Below, piece after piece: positions 25,002 through 32,533 of a DNA stretch of 42,224 nucleotides (the stretch's first letter is position 1; every line of letters begins with the position of its first letter). The notes below the pieces were generated by a model. The model was not told the DNA's origin and searched no databases. It saw only the letters and a program-made list of their open reading frames with translations. This DNA is from Lachnospiraceae bacterium (GTDB taxonomy: Bacteria > Bacillota > Clostridia > Lachnospirales > Lachnospiraceae). A program made the translations under genes and the position numbers. The stretch covers positions 1 to 42,224 of the forward strand of contig CAJTDX010000028.1 of NCBI GenBank assembly GCA_910575155.1, in the 5' to 3' direction.

Positions 25002-26035
25002 TGTGCTCCCTCCTGATTCTCAAAACGATAGTAAAGTGTTCCCAGCAATCCCTGTCTCAAATCCTGGGCGTCTGATAAAGCACGCTTTAAATCCTCCACA
25101 ATCCGCAACAGCAGAGTCTGTATCCTGGGGCTTGTAATTTTATAATCCATTTCTGCCGCCGAAGGGCGATATATAATCTTTAGCACATAGTACTCTCCTT
25201 CTATGGCAATCACGTTCTCTATCTCGTAATTTTCCAGACACTGCTGGCACCAGTAACCCGTAAGAAACATTCCATACGCAATCCGTTTCATCACACCCGG
25301 CGGAATTTCGCGCCCTGTCTCATTACTGATCTGAAACACACAGGATCTGCCCGCATAATGAAACTGATTTTTGAGATAATTCATATAGTAAATAAAATTT
25401 CGTTTTTCATACATATAATACTGCACAAATTCCTGCAGCAGTTTCTCACAAAATTCCCGGGCAAATTCGCTCTCCACCTGTTGCAGCTGCGCAATCTGCG
25501 GACTAAAATCCTCCGCCAGAATGTTCATTGCCAGGCGGCAGATTCTGTCATAGTGTTGCTTTTTCTCTCCAAGCTTCTCCCAAAATTCCTCCACACCCTG
25601 ATTTAACCTCTCAAGTTCTTTTTCCTCTCTCTGTCGAAAATCCCTTTCCTGCTTCTCACTCTTATATTGCATAATTCCCGCCTGAATAGGAACAACCAGA
25701 TCTTCTACCAGAAAAAAGGGTTTTAAAATCAGTTTAAAAATCCGGCTGTGATTCAAAACATCCAGAGTATCCGCCACATTCTTCACCTGGGTCATGGCAA
25801 TCTTCACTGTATCCGGAGACAGCATATCCACCATCTCAAAAAGCTCTTTTCCCGACATCAGAGGCATATCCAGCTCGCTGACCAGAACCTCCACAGGATG
25901 AGACGTGATATACTCCATGGCCTTTTCTGAATGCTCAAAATACATGCAATTCAAGTTCTCCCGAAAAGGCGCAAGCATTCGCTTATAATTGGCAATCCAC
26001 TTGCTGTCATTATCTACAAGCACCACTGTATTCAT
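24998..26035 (-). CDS. Pseudo-receiver-domain protein heading the V-ATPase operon
   Basis: This 345-residue protein starts at the ATG at 26035 (GGAG, six bases before). Residues 1-125 are a response-regulator receiver: VVLVDND at residues 4-10, VLVSELDMPLMSG at 50-62, Thr82 and Lys105 in LILKPF. The phospho-acceptor Asp is Glu54, so it cannot be phosphorylated normally and may mimic the active state. Residues about 135-180 form a coiled coil (Glu/Lys-rich). The C-terminal 160 residues show no known output domain: no DNA-binding helix-turn-helix, HD-GYP or GGDEF is visible. It is the first gene after the promoter and is translationally coupled to the H subunit (GTGA), which suggests a regulatory or assembly role for the ATPase. 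Confidence 0.75.
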   Translation of the reverse strand: MNTVVLVDNDSKWIANYKRMLAPFRENLNCMYFEHSEKAMEYITSHPVEVLVSELDMPLMSGKELFEMVDMLSPDTVKIAMTQVKNVADTLDVLNHSRIFKLILKPFFLVEDLVVPIQAGIMQYKSEKQERDFRQREEKELERLNQGVEEFWEKLGEKKQHYDRICRLAMNILAEDFSPQIAQLQQVESEFAREFCEKLLQEFVQYYMYEKRNFIYYMNYLKNQFHYAGRSCVFQISNETGREIPPGVMKRIAYGMFLTGYWCQQCLENYEIENVIAIEGEYYVLKIIYRPSAAEMDYKITSPRIQTLLLRIVEDLKRALSDAQDLRQGLLGTLYYRFENQEGAQ

Positions 26036-26097
26036 AACCCACTCCTTTTTCCGAATGTCCACTTACTGTTCCGATATCTTTTTTTCATTTATGTTCT

Positions 26098-26126
26098 ATT
26101 ATAACAGACAATGGCAGATTTTACAA
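26098..26126 (-). promoter_or_regulatory. Promoter of the V-ATPase super-operon
   Basis: On the minus strand TTGTAA (26126-26121), 17-base spacer, TATAAT (26103-26098). It starts transcription about 55 bases before the pseudo-receiver gene. No further promoter or terminator of comparable quality was found between it and the transglutaminase gene. Confidence 0.65.
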
Positions 26127-26206
26127 AATTTTTTTCGGATATTGAGAACCACAAACAAGCCACATACATATGATACATTGTAATCAAAATTTTGGAGGAT
26201 TTAACT

Positions 26207-26440
26207 ATGAGTGATTTAGCTGCTACAAACTGTGGATGTGGATGTGAAAGCAATAACAACGGAGGATGCGGTTCTATTATCTGGATCATTATCCTGCTTT
26301 GCTGCTGCGGCGGCGGATGCGGCGGCGGATTCTTCGGCGGCGGAGATGGCTGCGGCAACAACAGCTGCCTGTGGATCATCTTACTGCTCTTCTGCTGCGG
26401 CGGATGGGGCGGCAACGGCTGCGGAAATTCCTTCTGCTAA
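26207..26440 (+). CDS. Small Gly/Cys-rich protein with two hydrophobic segments (chorion-class high-cysteine HCB13 type)
   Basis: This 77-residue protein starts at the ATG at 26207, with GGAGG 8 bases upstream. About 22 residues are Gly and 14 are Cys. It looks duplicated: each half has a Gly/Cys/Asn cluster (CGCGCESNNNGGCG; GDGCGNNSC), a short Ile/Leu/Trp-rich hydrophobic stretch (SIIWIIILLCCC; CLWIILLLFCC) and a glycine tail. I recall proteins of this kind in Lachnospiraceae being named chorion class high-cysteine HCB protein 13, a name based on composition only. It is probably membrane- or surface-associated, perhaps in a spore or envelope layer. The function is unknown. A hairpin follows directly. 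Confidence 0.7.
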   Translation: MSDLAATNCGCGCESNNNGGCGSIIWIIILLCCCGGGCGGGFFGGGDGCGNNSCLWIILLLFCCGGWGGNGCGNSFC

Positions 26441-26447
26441 TTTTCAG

Positions 26448-26474
26448 GACCGCCTGTCCTTTGAGCAGGCGGTC
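26448..26474 (+). terminator. Hairpin after the Gly/Cys-rich gene
   Basis: GACCGCCTG (26448-26456) pairs perfectly with CAGGCGGTC (26466-26474) across a 9-base loop, 8 bases after the stop codon. The downstream bases are CTAAAAC-like rather than a U-run, so it may stabilise the mRNA end. The stronger terminator lies at 26506. Confidence 0.5.
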
Positions 26475-26505
26475 TAAAACGACTGTATGTTTAGAATATT
26501 TAAAA

Positions 26506-26538
26506 CGGGGCCTGCAAAAGCAAGCCCCGCTTTTATTT
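26506..26538. terminator. Rho-independent terminator, probably bidirectional
   Basis: CGGGGC-CT-GC (26506-26515), an AAAA loop and GC-AA-GCCCCG (26520-26529), followed by CTTTTATTT on the plus strand. On the minus strand the stem is preceded by the 42-residue ORF and followed by GTTTTAAAT, so it can serve both directions. Confidence 0.75.
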
Positions 26539-26665
26539 ATCTTCTCTGGGATTCTTTGTTTTTTCCTTCCTTCTCCCGTTCCTTGTCCTGATCTTTCCTC
26601 CTGCGAATACATTCTTCATCCAGTTCATACACACTGTTGCCATCTATCACTAATTTTCCTTTCAT
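26537..26665 (-). CDS. Small 42-residue charged protein
   Basis: The minus strand has a good ribosome binding site (CAGGAG, about 8 bases) before the ATG at 26665. The frame reads MKGKLVIDGNSVYELDEECI and then a highly charged Arg/Lys/Glu tail ending in ESQRR and a stop. The terminator begins immediately after. An N-terminal beta-like half with a basic/acidic helical tail looks like a real small protein rather than chance. I do not recognise a family. Confidence 0.55.
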   Translation of the reverse strand: MKGKLVIDGNSVYELDEECIRRRKDQDKEREKEGKNKESQRR

Positions 26666-26668
26666 TAT

Positions 26669-26761
26669 TCATCTCCTGAAATAAAAATCGTTCTCAATAG
26701 TATATGAAATTCCCTCAAAACTGTTGCCGCCCTGCCAGGCTGCCAATGCTTCCACTGTCAT
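26669..26761 (-). CDS. Possible 30-residue protein upstream of the small charged protein gene
   Basis: The ATG at 26761 has AAGGAAG at a suitable distance. The frame reads MTVEALAAWQGGNSFEGIS and runs to a stop at 26669. Its last codons AGG AGA TGA supply the ribosome binding site of the next gene, 3 bases downstream. The same frame is open back to an ATG at 26809, which overlaps the opposite-strand start codon at 26808 but has no site. Sequence composition is protein-like. It might also be a remnant. Confidence 0.3.
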   Translation of the reverse strand: MTVEALAAWQGGNSFEGISYTIENDFYFRR

Positions 26762-26807
26762 AATCTCCGCTTCCTTCTCATAAATTAAAATAAAAAGGTG
26801 AAAACGC

Positions 26808-27122
26808 ATGGAATCTATTGATACATTGATTCAGGACCGGCATCTGCAAATGTTAAAAGCCGCCCTTCCCTATCTGGAAACTTCCAGGCAGCGGACCATG
26901 GCAATGATGGTAAAATTCATGGAATTACAGCGGACCATGGCATTATTCCAGGCTCCCGGAAATAATCTGCGTATGTGTTCAGAAGATGAACCGCAGGAGG
27001 ACGCCCCATTGCAGATGCTGAATGCCATACGGGAATACTGTACCGAAAAAGAACAGGAAATGATTGATAATATGATGACCTTTGTACAAATGTTTTCCAC
27101 TTACGGAACCCTGTTTACTTAA
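26808..27122 (+). CDS. Hypothetical helical protein with an internal duplication
   Basis: This 104-residue soluble all-helical protein has AAGGTG eight bases before its start. It contains two copies of one 28-residue helical unit: residues about 13-40 begin LQMLKAALPYL and residues about 67-94 begin LQMLNAIREYC. Both share L-Q-M-L-x-A, Y10, Q16, M22 and F25. The unit recurs in weaker form in the next gene. It is followed 35 bases later by the 94-residue gene, probably in one operon. No family known to me and no catalytic motif. Confidence 0.7.
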   Translation: MESIDTLIQDRHLQMLKAALPYLETSRQRTMAMMVKFMELQRTMALFQAPGNNLRMCSEDEPQEDAPLQMLNAIREYCTEKEQEMIDNMMTFVQMFSTYGTLFT

Positions 27123-27157
27123 TCAGCTCCCATCCCTTATGCACAGAAAGGACTATT

Positions 27158-27442
27158 ATGAATCCACAGGACTTATTAAACAACCCTCAATTACAGAATA
27201 TTTCGCCAGACAAACTTCAGCTTCTAATGAATCTCGCCCAGAATACCTCTCCCTCCGGCGCCAACCCCAAAGATATGGCTGCTTCTTTAAAAAACGCTTC
27301 TGACCGCGCCAGCAGAGAAGGCATGGAATTTTCCTCCGGAGAACGGGACCTGATTGTAGAAGTTTTAAAACAATCCCTTCCTCCACAGGAACAGAAAAAA
27401 GTAGATATGATGATGCAGCTCATGAAAACGATGCGAAAGTAA
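27158..27442 (+). CDS. Hypothetical small helical protein
   Basis: This 94-residue protein has AAAGGA before the ATG. The N-terminus is Asn/Gln/Pro-rich (MNPQDLLNNPQLQNISPDKL), the middle is Ser/Ala-rich and the C-terminal helix (LKQSLPPQEQKKVDMMMQLM) echoes the Q-x(5)-MM-x(2)-F/L pattern of the preceding protein. It is probably co-transcribed with it and ends in front of a long bidirectional hairpin. I know similar small proteins only as conserved hypotheticals in Lachnospiraceae. Confidence 0.7.
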   Translation: MNPQDLLNNPQLQNISPDKLQLLMNLAQNTSPSGANPKDMAASLKNASDRASREGMEFSSGERDLIVEVLKQSLPPQEQKKVDMMMQLMKTMRK

Positions 27443-27462
27443 ATACTTTTTAACATTATCAA

Positions 27463-27570
27463 AAGGAACTGCCGCAAAAAGCAGTCTCAGATCACAATAC
27501 CGTTCACATTCTGTGTCCGATATGCGGTACCCCGTATCTGACTGCTGTTTTGCAACAGTTCCTTTCTTTT
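27463..27570. terminator. Long bidirectional hairpin terminator between convergent genes
   Basis: AAGGAACTG (27463-27471) pairs with 27556-27564. Inside it GCAAAA and GCAGTC pair with GACTGC and TTTTGC, and TCAGAT (27486-27491) pairs with ATCTGA (27536-27541). Together they make a stem of about 25 bp around a 44-base apical region. On the plus strand CTTTCTTTTATTTT follows. On the minus strand the stem ends in CAGTTCCTTTTG. It terminates both the small-protein operon and leuS. Confidence 0.75.
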
Positions 27571-29977
27571 ATTTTGCTACAATATTGATAATCCGTCCCG
27601 GAACATAAATTTCTTTTATGATATTCCCGGTAAGCTTCGCTCCCAGGGCTTCCCTGCCTGCCGCAACAGCCGTGTCTTTATCCACATCCACCGGAACTGT
27701 CACCGTCGCTCTGGTCTTTCCATTCACCTGAACCGCAATCTCAACCGTATTTTCCACCGTCTTTGCCTCATCATATTCCGGCCATGCGTTTTGATAGATT
27801 CTGCCCTCATAACCGCAGATCCCCCACAATTCTTCTGTAATATGGGGAGCCGTCGGATTTAAAAGCATAAGGAAGGTTTTAAATTCCGCACGATTGATGC
27901 GCCCTGCTTTGGAAAAATCATTTAACATGGACATCATAGCCGCGATCGCGGTATTATATTTTAAATGCTCATAATCGGAGCTTACTTTCTTAATCAGCTG
28001 ATGCATCTTCGTCTCAAATTCCGGACTGTAACTGTCGCCGTCCACAAGAATGTCCTGCAGCTTCCAGACGCGCTCTAAAAATCTCCGGCAGCCTTTCACG
28101 CCGTTTTCTGACCAGGCCGCGCTCAAGTCAAATGCTCCGATAAACATCTCATAGGTACGCAACGTATCTGCACCGTAATCCATGACAATATCATCCGGAT
28201 TTACCACATTTCCGCGTGACTTTGACATTTTCTCGCCGTTTTCTCCCAGAATCATCCCGTGTGAGGTGCGCTTCTGATAAGGTTCCGATGTTGGCACCAC
28301 GCCCTGGTCATACAGGAACTTATGCCAGAACCTGGAATACAGAAGATGCAGTGTGGTATGCTCCATTCCGCCGTTATACCAGTCCACAGGAAGCCAGTAT
28401 TTCAGGGCTTCTTCACTGGCCAGCGCCTGCTTGTTCTTCGGATCTGTGTAGCGCAGAAAATACCAGGAAGATCCGGCCCATTGAGGCATGGTGTCTGTCT
28501 CCCGCTTTGCAGGACCGCCGCAGCATGGACAAGTAGTATTTACCCAGTCTGTGATCGCTGCCAGAGGAGACTCCCCGTTATCCGTGGGCATATAGCTTTC
28601 CACTTCCGGAAGCTGTAGGGGCAGCTCGCTGTCCGGCAGCGCCACATAACCGCATTTCTCACAGTTTACAATCGGAATCGGCTCTCCCCAGTAACGCTGG
28701 CGTGAAAACACCCAGTCACGCAGCTTAAAATTGGTTTTGCCTTTTCCAATCTTCTGTTCCTCTAAATAGGCAATGATTTTCTTCTTTGCCTCCGCCACCT
28801 CAAGTCCATCCAAAAAGCCTGAATTTACCAGCTTTCCGGTGGCGACGTCGGTATAGGCTTCTTTCTGCACGTCCTCTCCGCCTGCCACTACCTCTACAAT
28901 GGGAAGATTGAACTTTTTGGCAAATTCCCAGTCACGGGTATCATGTGCCGGAACTGCCATGATGGCTCCTGTCCCATAACTCATCAGTACATAATCGGAT
29001 ACCCAGATCGGGATTTCCTGATCATTTACCGGGTCAATGGCTTTTAAACCGTCAATCTCCACGCCCGTCTTCTCTTTGGCAAGTTCGGAACGCTCAAAAT
29101 CAGACTTTCTCGCCGCCTGTTCCCGATAAGCCAGAACTTCTTCCCAATTGCTGATCTCTTCCTTATATTTATCGAGCACCGGATGCTCCGGAGAAACAAC
29201 CATATAAGTCGCGCCAAACAGCGTATCCGGCCTCGTGGTATAAACGGTAAGCTTCTCCTCCTTACCTGCAATTGGAAAATCCACCTCCGCTCCCTGGCTC
29301 TTTCCAATCCAGTTCTTCTGAGAAACTTTCACCCGTTCAATATAATCTACGTCTTTCAGCCCTTCTAAGAGCTTGTCCGCATATTCTGTAATTTTCAGCA
29401 TCCACTGGCTCTTTACCTTACGAACTACCGGCGCTCCGCACCGTTCACAGACGCCGCTTACCACTTCCTCATTGGCAAGCCCTACTTTACAGGACGTACA
29501 CCAGTTAATGGGCATTTCTGATTTATAAGCCAGACCTTCCTTAAATAACTTCAGGAAAATCCACTGGGTCCAATGGTAATATTCCGGATCCGTAGTATTC
29601 ACTTCCCGTTCCCAGTCAAAAGAATATCCCAGGGCATGAAGCTGATTTTTAAAACGCTCTACATTATTTTTCGTCACTACTCTGGGATGAATCTTGTTCT
29701 TGATGGCAAAATTCTCTGTCGGAAGCCCAAACGCATCCCACCCCATAGGATAAAGCACATTATATCCCTGCATTCTTCTCTTTCTTGCCACGATGTCCAG
29801 CGCCGTATAGGGCCTAGGATGTCCTACATGAAGCCCCTGCCCTGACGGATAGGGAAATTCTACCAATGCATAATACTTGGGCCTGGAGTAATCATCTGTC
29901 GCGGCAAATGCCTTCTCATCATCCCAAATCTTCTGCCATTTCTCTTCTAACGCTCTGTGATTATATGGTGCTGCCAT
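27569..29977 (-). CDS. leuS: Leucyl-tRNA synthetase
   Basis: This 802-residue enzyme charges tRNA-Leu. The HIGH-type motif is in [20 protein letters not shown] (H-V-G-H), and the CP1 editing domain carries [12 protein letters not shown] and the editing Asp in VPAHDTRDW. The KMSKS loop is [19 protein letters not shown], and the C-terminal anticodon-binding and small C-terminal domains follow. Zinc-ribbon cysteine pairs occur around residues 155-180 (CTSC, CERC) and in the C-E-K-C and C-P-C-C regions, typical of bacterial LeuRS. The ATG at 29977 has GGAGG in front; a longer in-frame reading to 30040 would cover the mRNA leader and is rejected. Standard length. Confidence 0.97.
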   Translation of the reverse strand: MAAPYNHRALEEKWQKIWDDEKAFAATDDYSRPKYYALVEFPYPSGQGLHVGHPRPYTALDIVARKRRMQGYNVLYPMGWDAFGLPTENFAIKNKIHPRVVTKNNVERFKNQLHALGYSFDWEREVNTTDPEYYHWTQWIFLKLFKEGLAYKSEMPINWCTSCKVGLANEEVVSGVCERCGAPVVRKVKSQWMLKITEYADKLLEGLKDVDYIERVKVSQKNWIGKSQGAEVDFPIAGKEEKLTVYTTRPDTLFGATYMVVSPEHPVLDKYKEEISNWEEVLAYREQAARKSDFERSELAKEKTGVEIDGLKAIDPVNDQEIPIWVSDYVLMSYGTGAIMAVPAHDTRDWEFAKKFNLPIVEVVAGGEDVQKEAYTDVATGKLVNSGFLDGLEVAEAKKKIIAYLEEQKIGKGKTNFKLRDWVFSRQRYWGEPIPIVNCEKCGYVALPDSELPLQLPEVESYMPTDNGESPLAAITDWVNTTCPCCGGPAKRETDTMPQWAGSSWYFLRYTDPKNKQALASEEALKYWLPVDWYNGGMEHTTLHLLYSRFWHKFLYDQGVVPTSEPYQKRTSHGMILGENGEKMSKSRGNVVNPDDIVMDYGADTLRTYEMFIGAFDLSAAWSENGVKGCRRFLERVWKLQDILVDGDSYSPEFETKMHQLIKKVSSDYEHLKYNTAIAAMMSMLNDFSKAGRINRAEFKTFLMLLNPTAPHITEELWGICGYEGRIYQNAWPEYDEAKTVENTVEIAVQVNGKTRATVTVPVDVDKDTAVAAGREALGAKLTGNIIKEIYVPGRIINIVAK

Positions 29978-29994
29978 GTTCTCCTCCATTCTAT

Positions 29995-30031
29995 GCGGTC
30001 CCAAATCATCAAATCTCTGCCGCAGGACCGC
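29995..30031 (-). promoter_or_regulatory. Hairpin in the leuS leader
   Basis: GCGGTCC and GGACCGC (minus-strand order 30031-30025 and 30001-29995) form a 7-bp stem with a 23-base loop, ending just before the ribosome binding site. The leader is only about 65 bases, too short for a T-box. It could affect leuS translation. Confidence 0.35.
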
Positions 30032-30049
30032 CAAATACATTCTTCTAAA

Positions 30050-30077
30050 ATTCTATCACACAGAAGGGTTTTGTCAA
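30050..30077 (-). promoter_or_regulatory. leuS promoter
   Basis: TTGACA (30077-30072), 16-base spacer, TAGAAT (30055-30050) on the minus strand. The -35 is a perfect match and the -10 matches five of six. Confidence 0.7.
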
Positions 30078-30161
30078 GTTTATTTCTTGATTTTAAAGCG
30101 CTCCGTTCTGCCGCGGACACTTCCCGCCATAACTGTATCTCAACTTATTTTAAATTACATA

Positions 30162-30190
30162 TTGAAAAATCTGTAAAAAAGTACTATAAC
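30162..30190 (+). promoter_or_regulatory. Promoter of the BIG2/PIG-L gene
   Basis: TTGAAA (30162-30167), 17-base spacer, TATAAC (30185-30190), 55 bases before the ATG. It is divergent from the leuS promoter with about 85 bases between them. Confidence 0.6.
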
Positions 30191-30244
30191 TATATAAGAA
30201 GCATTTTATATATTGTTATACTACGAACGGAGGCTGACCACGAC

Positions 30245-31771
30245 ATGAAACATCAAAAATTTTCTTTTATTTTTTTCCTATTTATCAGTATTTTGAGCGC
30301 ACATTTCATCCTGGGAACCATGTTTCCCCTCAAGGTTTCTGCTGCACAGAAAAGCGCCATAACAATCACAAATAAACCTTCCGAACCGCTGTACGTAGGT
30401 TCACGCCTGAGACTTCAGGCAAAAATCTCCTCAAAAAAATCAGCGTCCTCAAAAATAGTCTGGTCTTCCAGCAGAGAAAAAATTGCAACCGTATCATCCG
30501 GCGGTCTGATCAAAGTACATAAAAAAGGCACCACAAAAATTACTGCACGTATCAAAGGAACCAACAAAAAAACATCTTTCAGACTGCGCGCTGTAAAAAG
30601 AGTATACGTAAAAAAGATAGCGATACGCGGAAGAAATCAGATGTATGTTGGCGATTCCATACAACTGACGACGTTATTATCTCCGGATAAGGTGACAGAA
30701 TCGGAAATCCTCTGGAAATCTGATCATAAAAAAATCGCGACAGTAAATAAAAACGGCATGGTAACTGCAAAAAAAGCGGGAACAGTTACTATTACCGCTA
30801 CAGAAAAGCGCAGTGGAAAAGTAGCAAAATACAGAATATCCGTGCAGAACGTCCCTGTCGTCTCTATCAATTTTTCCGGCGGCAAGCTGTCCTCAATGGG
30901 AACCGGAACAACCTGCAGGTTATCTGTTTCTTTTACTCCCTGGAACACCACAAATAAGCGTATTAAATGGAGCTCCAGCAATAACTCGGCCGCGTCTGTA
31001 GACCAGAACGGTACTGTCACCGCGCTGCGCCCGATTGAAAAAGTAACCATCACTGCTACCTCAAGAGATAACAGCCGCGTCAGTTGTTCACTGACTCTGA
31101 AAATCACCGCCACCGATGGATTTATCAATACATCCATGCTGGATGAGCTTGATTTGGATGCGATAAATAAAGTTATGATTGTCGCTCATCCGGACGACGA
31201 AACGCTCTGGGGCGGCGCTCATATTCTGGAGGACGAATATCTGATAGTCTGCATGACTAATGGCTGGAATACGGCCCGGAAAAACGCGTTTATTGACGTT
31301 ATGCATAAATCAAATGATAAATATATCATCCTCAGTTATCCTGATACCAGAGTACAATTTTCCGACGGCTCTTACGAGACTGATACGTTCTCTACCTGCC
31401 GTACCGCCATGCAAAAAGATATTGAAACGATCCTTTCCTACAAAAACTGGGAACAGGTGGTAACTCACAATCCCACTGGAGAATATGGAAAATACCACCA
31501 TCAGCAGATTTCAAAATTAGTCACAAAGGGATTTAAAAAACATTTCAGATACAATAGCTCGGAACTTTGGTATTTCGGACACTTTTACGGTAAAGACAAC
31601 ATCCCCGGAAAGCAAATTGACCCGCAACTGTTACAGATTAAAAACAAAATGATTCAGCGTTATTATGCAACCGCCAGCGGCGCGATCAATGCATTTGGAC
31701 ATATGATCCCTTATGAAAACTGGATTTTATCTTCGGAATGGGAGAACAGTCTGAAACAACTGAAACAATAG
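30245..31771 (+). CDS. Secreted protein with BIG2 (Ig-like) repeats and a PIG-L/LmbE deacetylase domain
   Basis: This 508-residue protein has a signal peptide (FSFIFFLFISILSAHFILGT) and then three bacterial Ig-like BIG2 repeats. Their telltale strings are IVWSSSREKIATVSSGGLI, ILWKSDHKKIATVNKNGMV and IKWSSSNNSAASVDQNGTV, each ending in a K/V-T-I-T-A strand. From about residue 300 it is a PIG-L/LmbE domain: VMIVAHPDDETLWGGA holds the zinc ligands H-P-D-D, and the later GEYGKYHHQQISKLV supplies the third His. PIG-L enzymes deacetylate N-acetylglucosamine-like sugars. BIG2 repeats place it at the cell surface. GGAGG lies 11 bases before the ATG, and a promoter is present. Confidence 0.9.
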   Translation: MKHQKFSFIFFLFISILSAHFILGTMFPLKVSAAQKSAITITNKPSEPLYVGSRLRLQAKISSKKSASSKIVWSSSREKIATVSSGGLIKVHKKGTTKITARIKGTNKKTSFRLRAVKRVYVKKIAIRGRNQMYVGDSIQLTTLLSPDKVTESEILWKSDHKKIATVNKNGMVTAKKAGTVTITATEKRSGKVAKYRISVQNVPVVSINFSGGKLSSMGTGTTCRLSVSFTPWNTTNKRIKWSSSNNSAASVDQNGTVTALRPIEKVTITATSRDNSRVSCSLTLKITATDGFINTSMLDELDLDAINKVMIVAHPDDETLWGGAHILEDEYLIVCMTNGWNTARKNAFIDVMHKSNDKYIILSYPDTRVQFSDGSYETDTFSTCRTAMQKDIETILSYKNWEQVVTHNPTGEYGKYHHQQISKLVTKGFKKHFRYNSSELWYFGHFYGKDNIPGKQIDPQLLQIKNKMIQRYYATASGAINAFGHMIPYENWILSSEWENSLKQLKQ

Positions 31772-31788
31772 AATGACTCTTTACTCAC

Positions 31789-31841
31789 AAAATCTCCTGG
31801 ATTCAATATTATAAGGATAACAGAACTTTTCAGGAGATTTT
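31789..31841 (+). promoter_or_regulatory. 11-bp stem that hides the ribosome binding site of the SOD-like gene
   Basis: AAAATCTCCTG (31789-31799) is the exact complement of CAGGAGATTTT (31831-31841), which contains the AGGAG Shine-Dalgarno box of the next gene. The loop is 31 bases. Folded, the site is closed. It could also act as the terminator of the preceding gene. Confidence 0.55.
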
Positions 31842-31842
31842 T

Positions 31843-32364
31843 ATGTCTCAATCAAATGTAAATAAAGCTTATGAAAATCCCGGACTGCATTACCTGGAAA
31901 CAGCCCTTTTCTATATGCCCGCCGCCTATGCAGAACTTACCGGCAACCCTGGAACCAGCGAAATTACCGGTATGGTTCGCTTCTATCCTGTAAACGGCGG
32001 GGTACTGGTGAACGCAGAAGTATACGGTCTTCCGACTTCTGCCGAAACCTGCGGCTCTGACATTTTCGGTTTTCACATCCATGAAGGAGGTTCGTGTACC
32101 GGAACAGCCAGCGATCCCTATGCAGAGACCGGTACACATTACAATCCTTCTGACTGCCCGCATCCGGCCCATATGGGAGATCTGCCGCCGCTGTTTGGAA
32201 ACAGCGGAACTGCATGGATGATGTATTTTACCGACCGTTTTACAATATCTGACCTGATTGACAGAACTGTCATCATCCACAGTAAGCCAGACGACTTTAC
32301 CTCGCAGCCTTCCGGCAATTCAGGAACTAAAATCGCCTGCGGCTCCATTCATTCTGTTACCTGA
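31843..32364 (+). CDS. Cu/Zn superoxide dismutase-family protein without signal peptide
   Basis: This 173-residue protein has all metal ligands in place: H78 and H80 in GFHIHEGGSCTG, H99 in GTHYNP, H107, H110 and D113 in CPHPAHMGD, and H146 in RTVIIHS. The Cys85-Cys166 pair matches the conserved disulfide. The active-site Arg that guides superoxide is Lys163 (GTKIACG). No signal peptide or lipobox is seen, unlike most bacterial Cu/Zn SODs, so it seems cytosolic. In an anaerobe it might serve as a superoxide scavenger, or as a Cu/Zn-binding protein. AGGAG lies 6 bases before the ATG, inside an 11-bp stem. Confidence 0.85.
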   Translation: MSQSNVNKAYENPGLHYLETALFYMPAAYAELTGNPGTSEITGMVRFYPVNGGVLVNAEVYGLPTSAETCGSDIFGFHIHEGGSCTGTASDPYAETGTHYNPSDCPHPAHMGDLPPLFGNSGTAWMMYFTDRFTISDLIDRTVIIHSKPDDFTSQPSGNSGTKIACGSIHSVT

Positions 32365-32408
32365 CAGCTATGAAGCGGCCAGCGGCAGTATCGTCTGACA
32401 GAAAACAG

Positions 32409-32529
32409 GAACAAAGTGGGCATGCCCACTTCAACTCCCCTACCCCCTCAATCATGAGGGGCCTGGACACTTTGCGCGCCGAGCACAATTGCGAAGCAAT
32501 ATTTTACCTCTTGTGCGAGTGCGCATATT
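32409..32529. repeat. Interspersed repeat, copy 1 (near-identical to 41947-42067)
   Basis: About 121 bases match the copy at 41947 with only a few differences. The unit has a perfect palindrome AAGTGGGCATGCCCACTT (32414-32431), a hairpin CCCCTCA-ATCA-TGAGGGG (32444-32461), an enclosing stem CAAAGTG/CACTTTG (32412-32418 and 32468-32474) and a second module GCACAA...TTGTGC (32483-32516) that holds TTGC-GAA-GCAA. It encodes nothing. The SOD gene ends just upstream. This stretch and the next three entries fill the gene-free region 32365-32718. Confidence 0.85.
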
Positions 32530-32533
32530 ATTT

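Noticed and set aside
26125-26190. Sporulation sigma factor promoter (ATATT ... CATACATA) before the Gly/Cys-rich gene
   Set aside because: The -35-like and -10-like boxes are about 19 bases apart, too far for sigma-E; kept only as a thought.
29978-30040. N-terminal extension of leuS and GGGACCGC as a possible T-box motif
   Set aside because: The extension corresponds to the mRNA leader behind a clear promoter; the leader is too short for a T-box and lacks a specifier loop.
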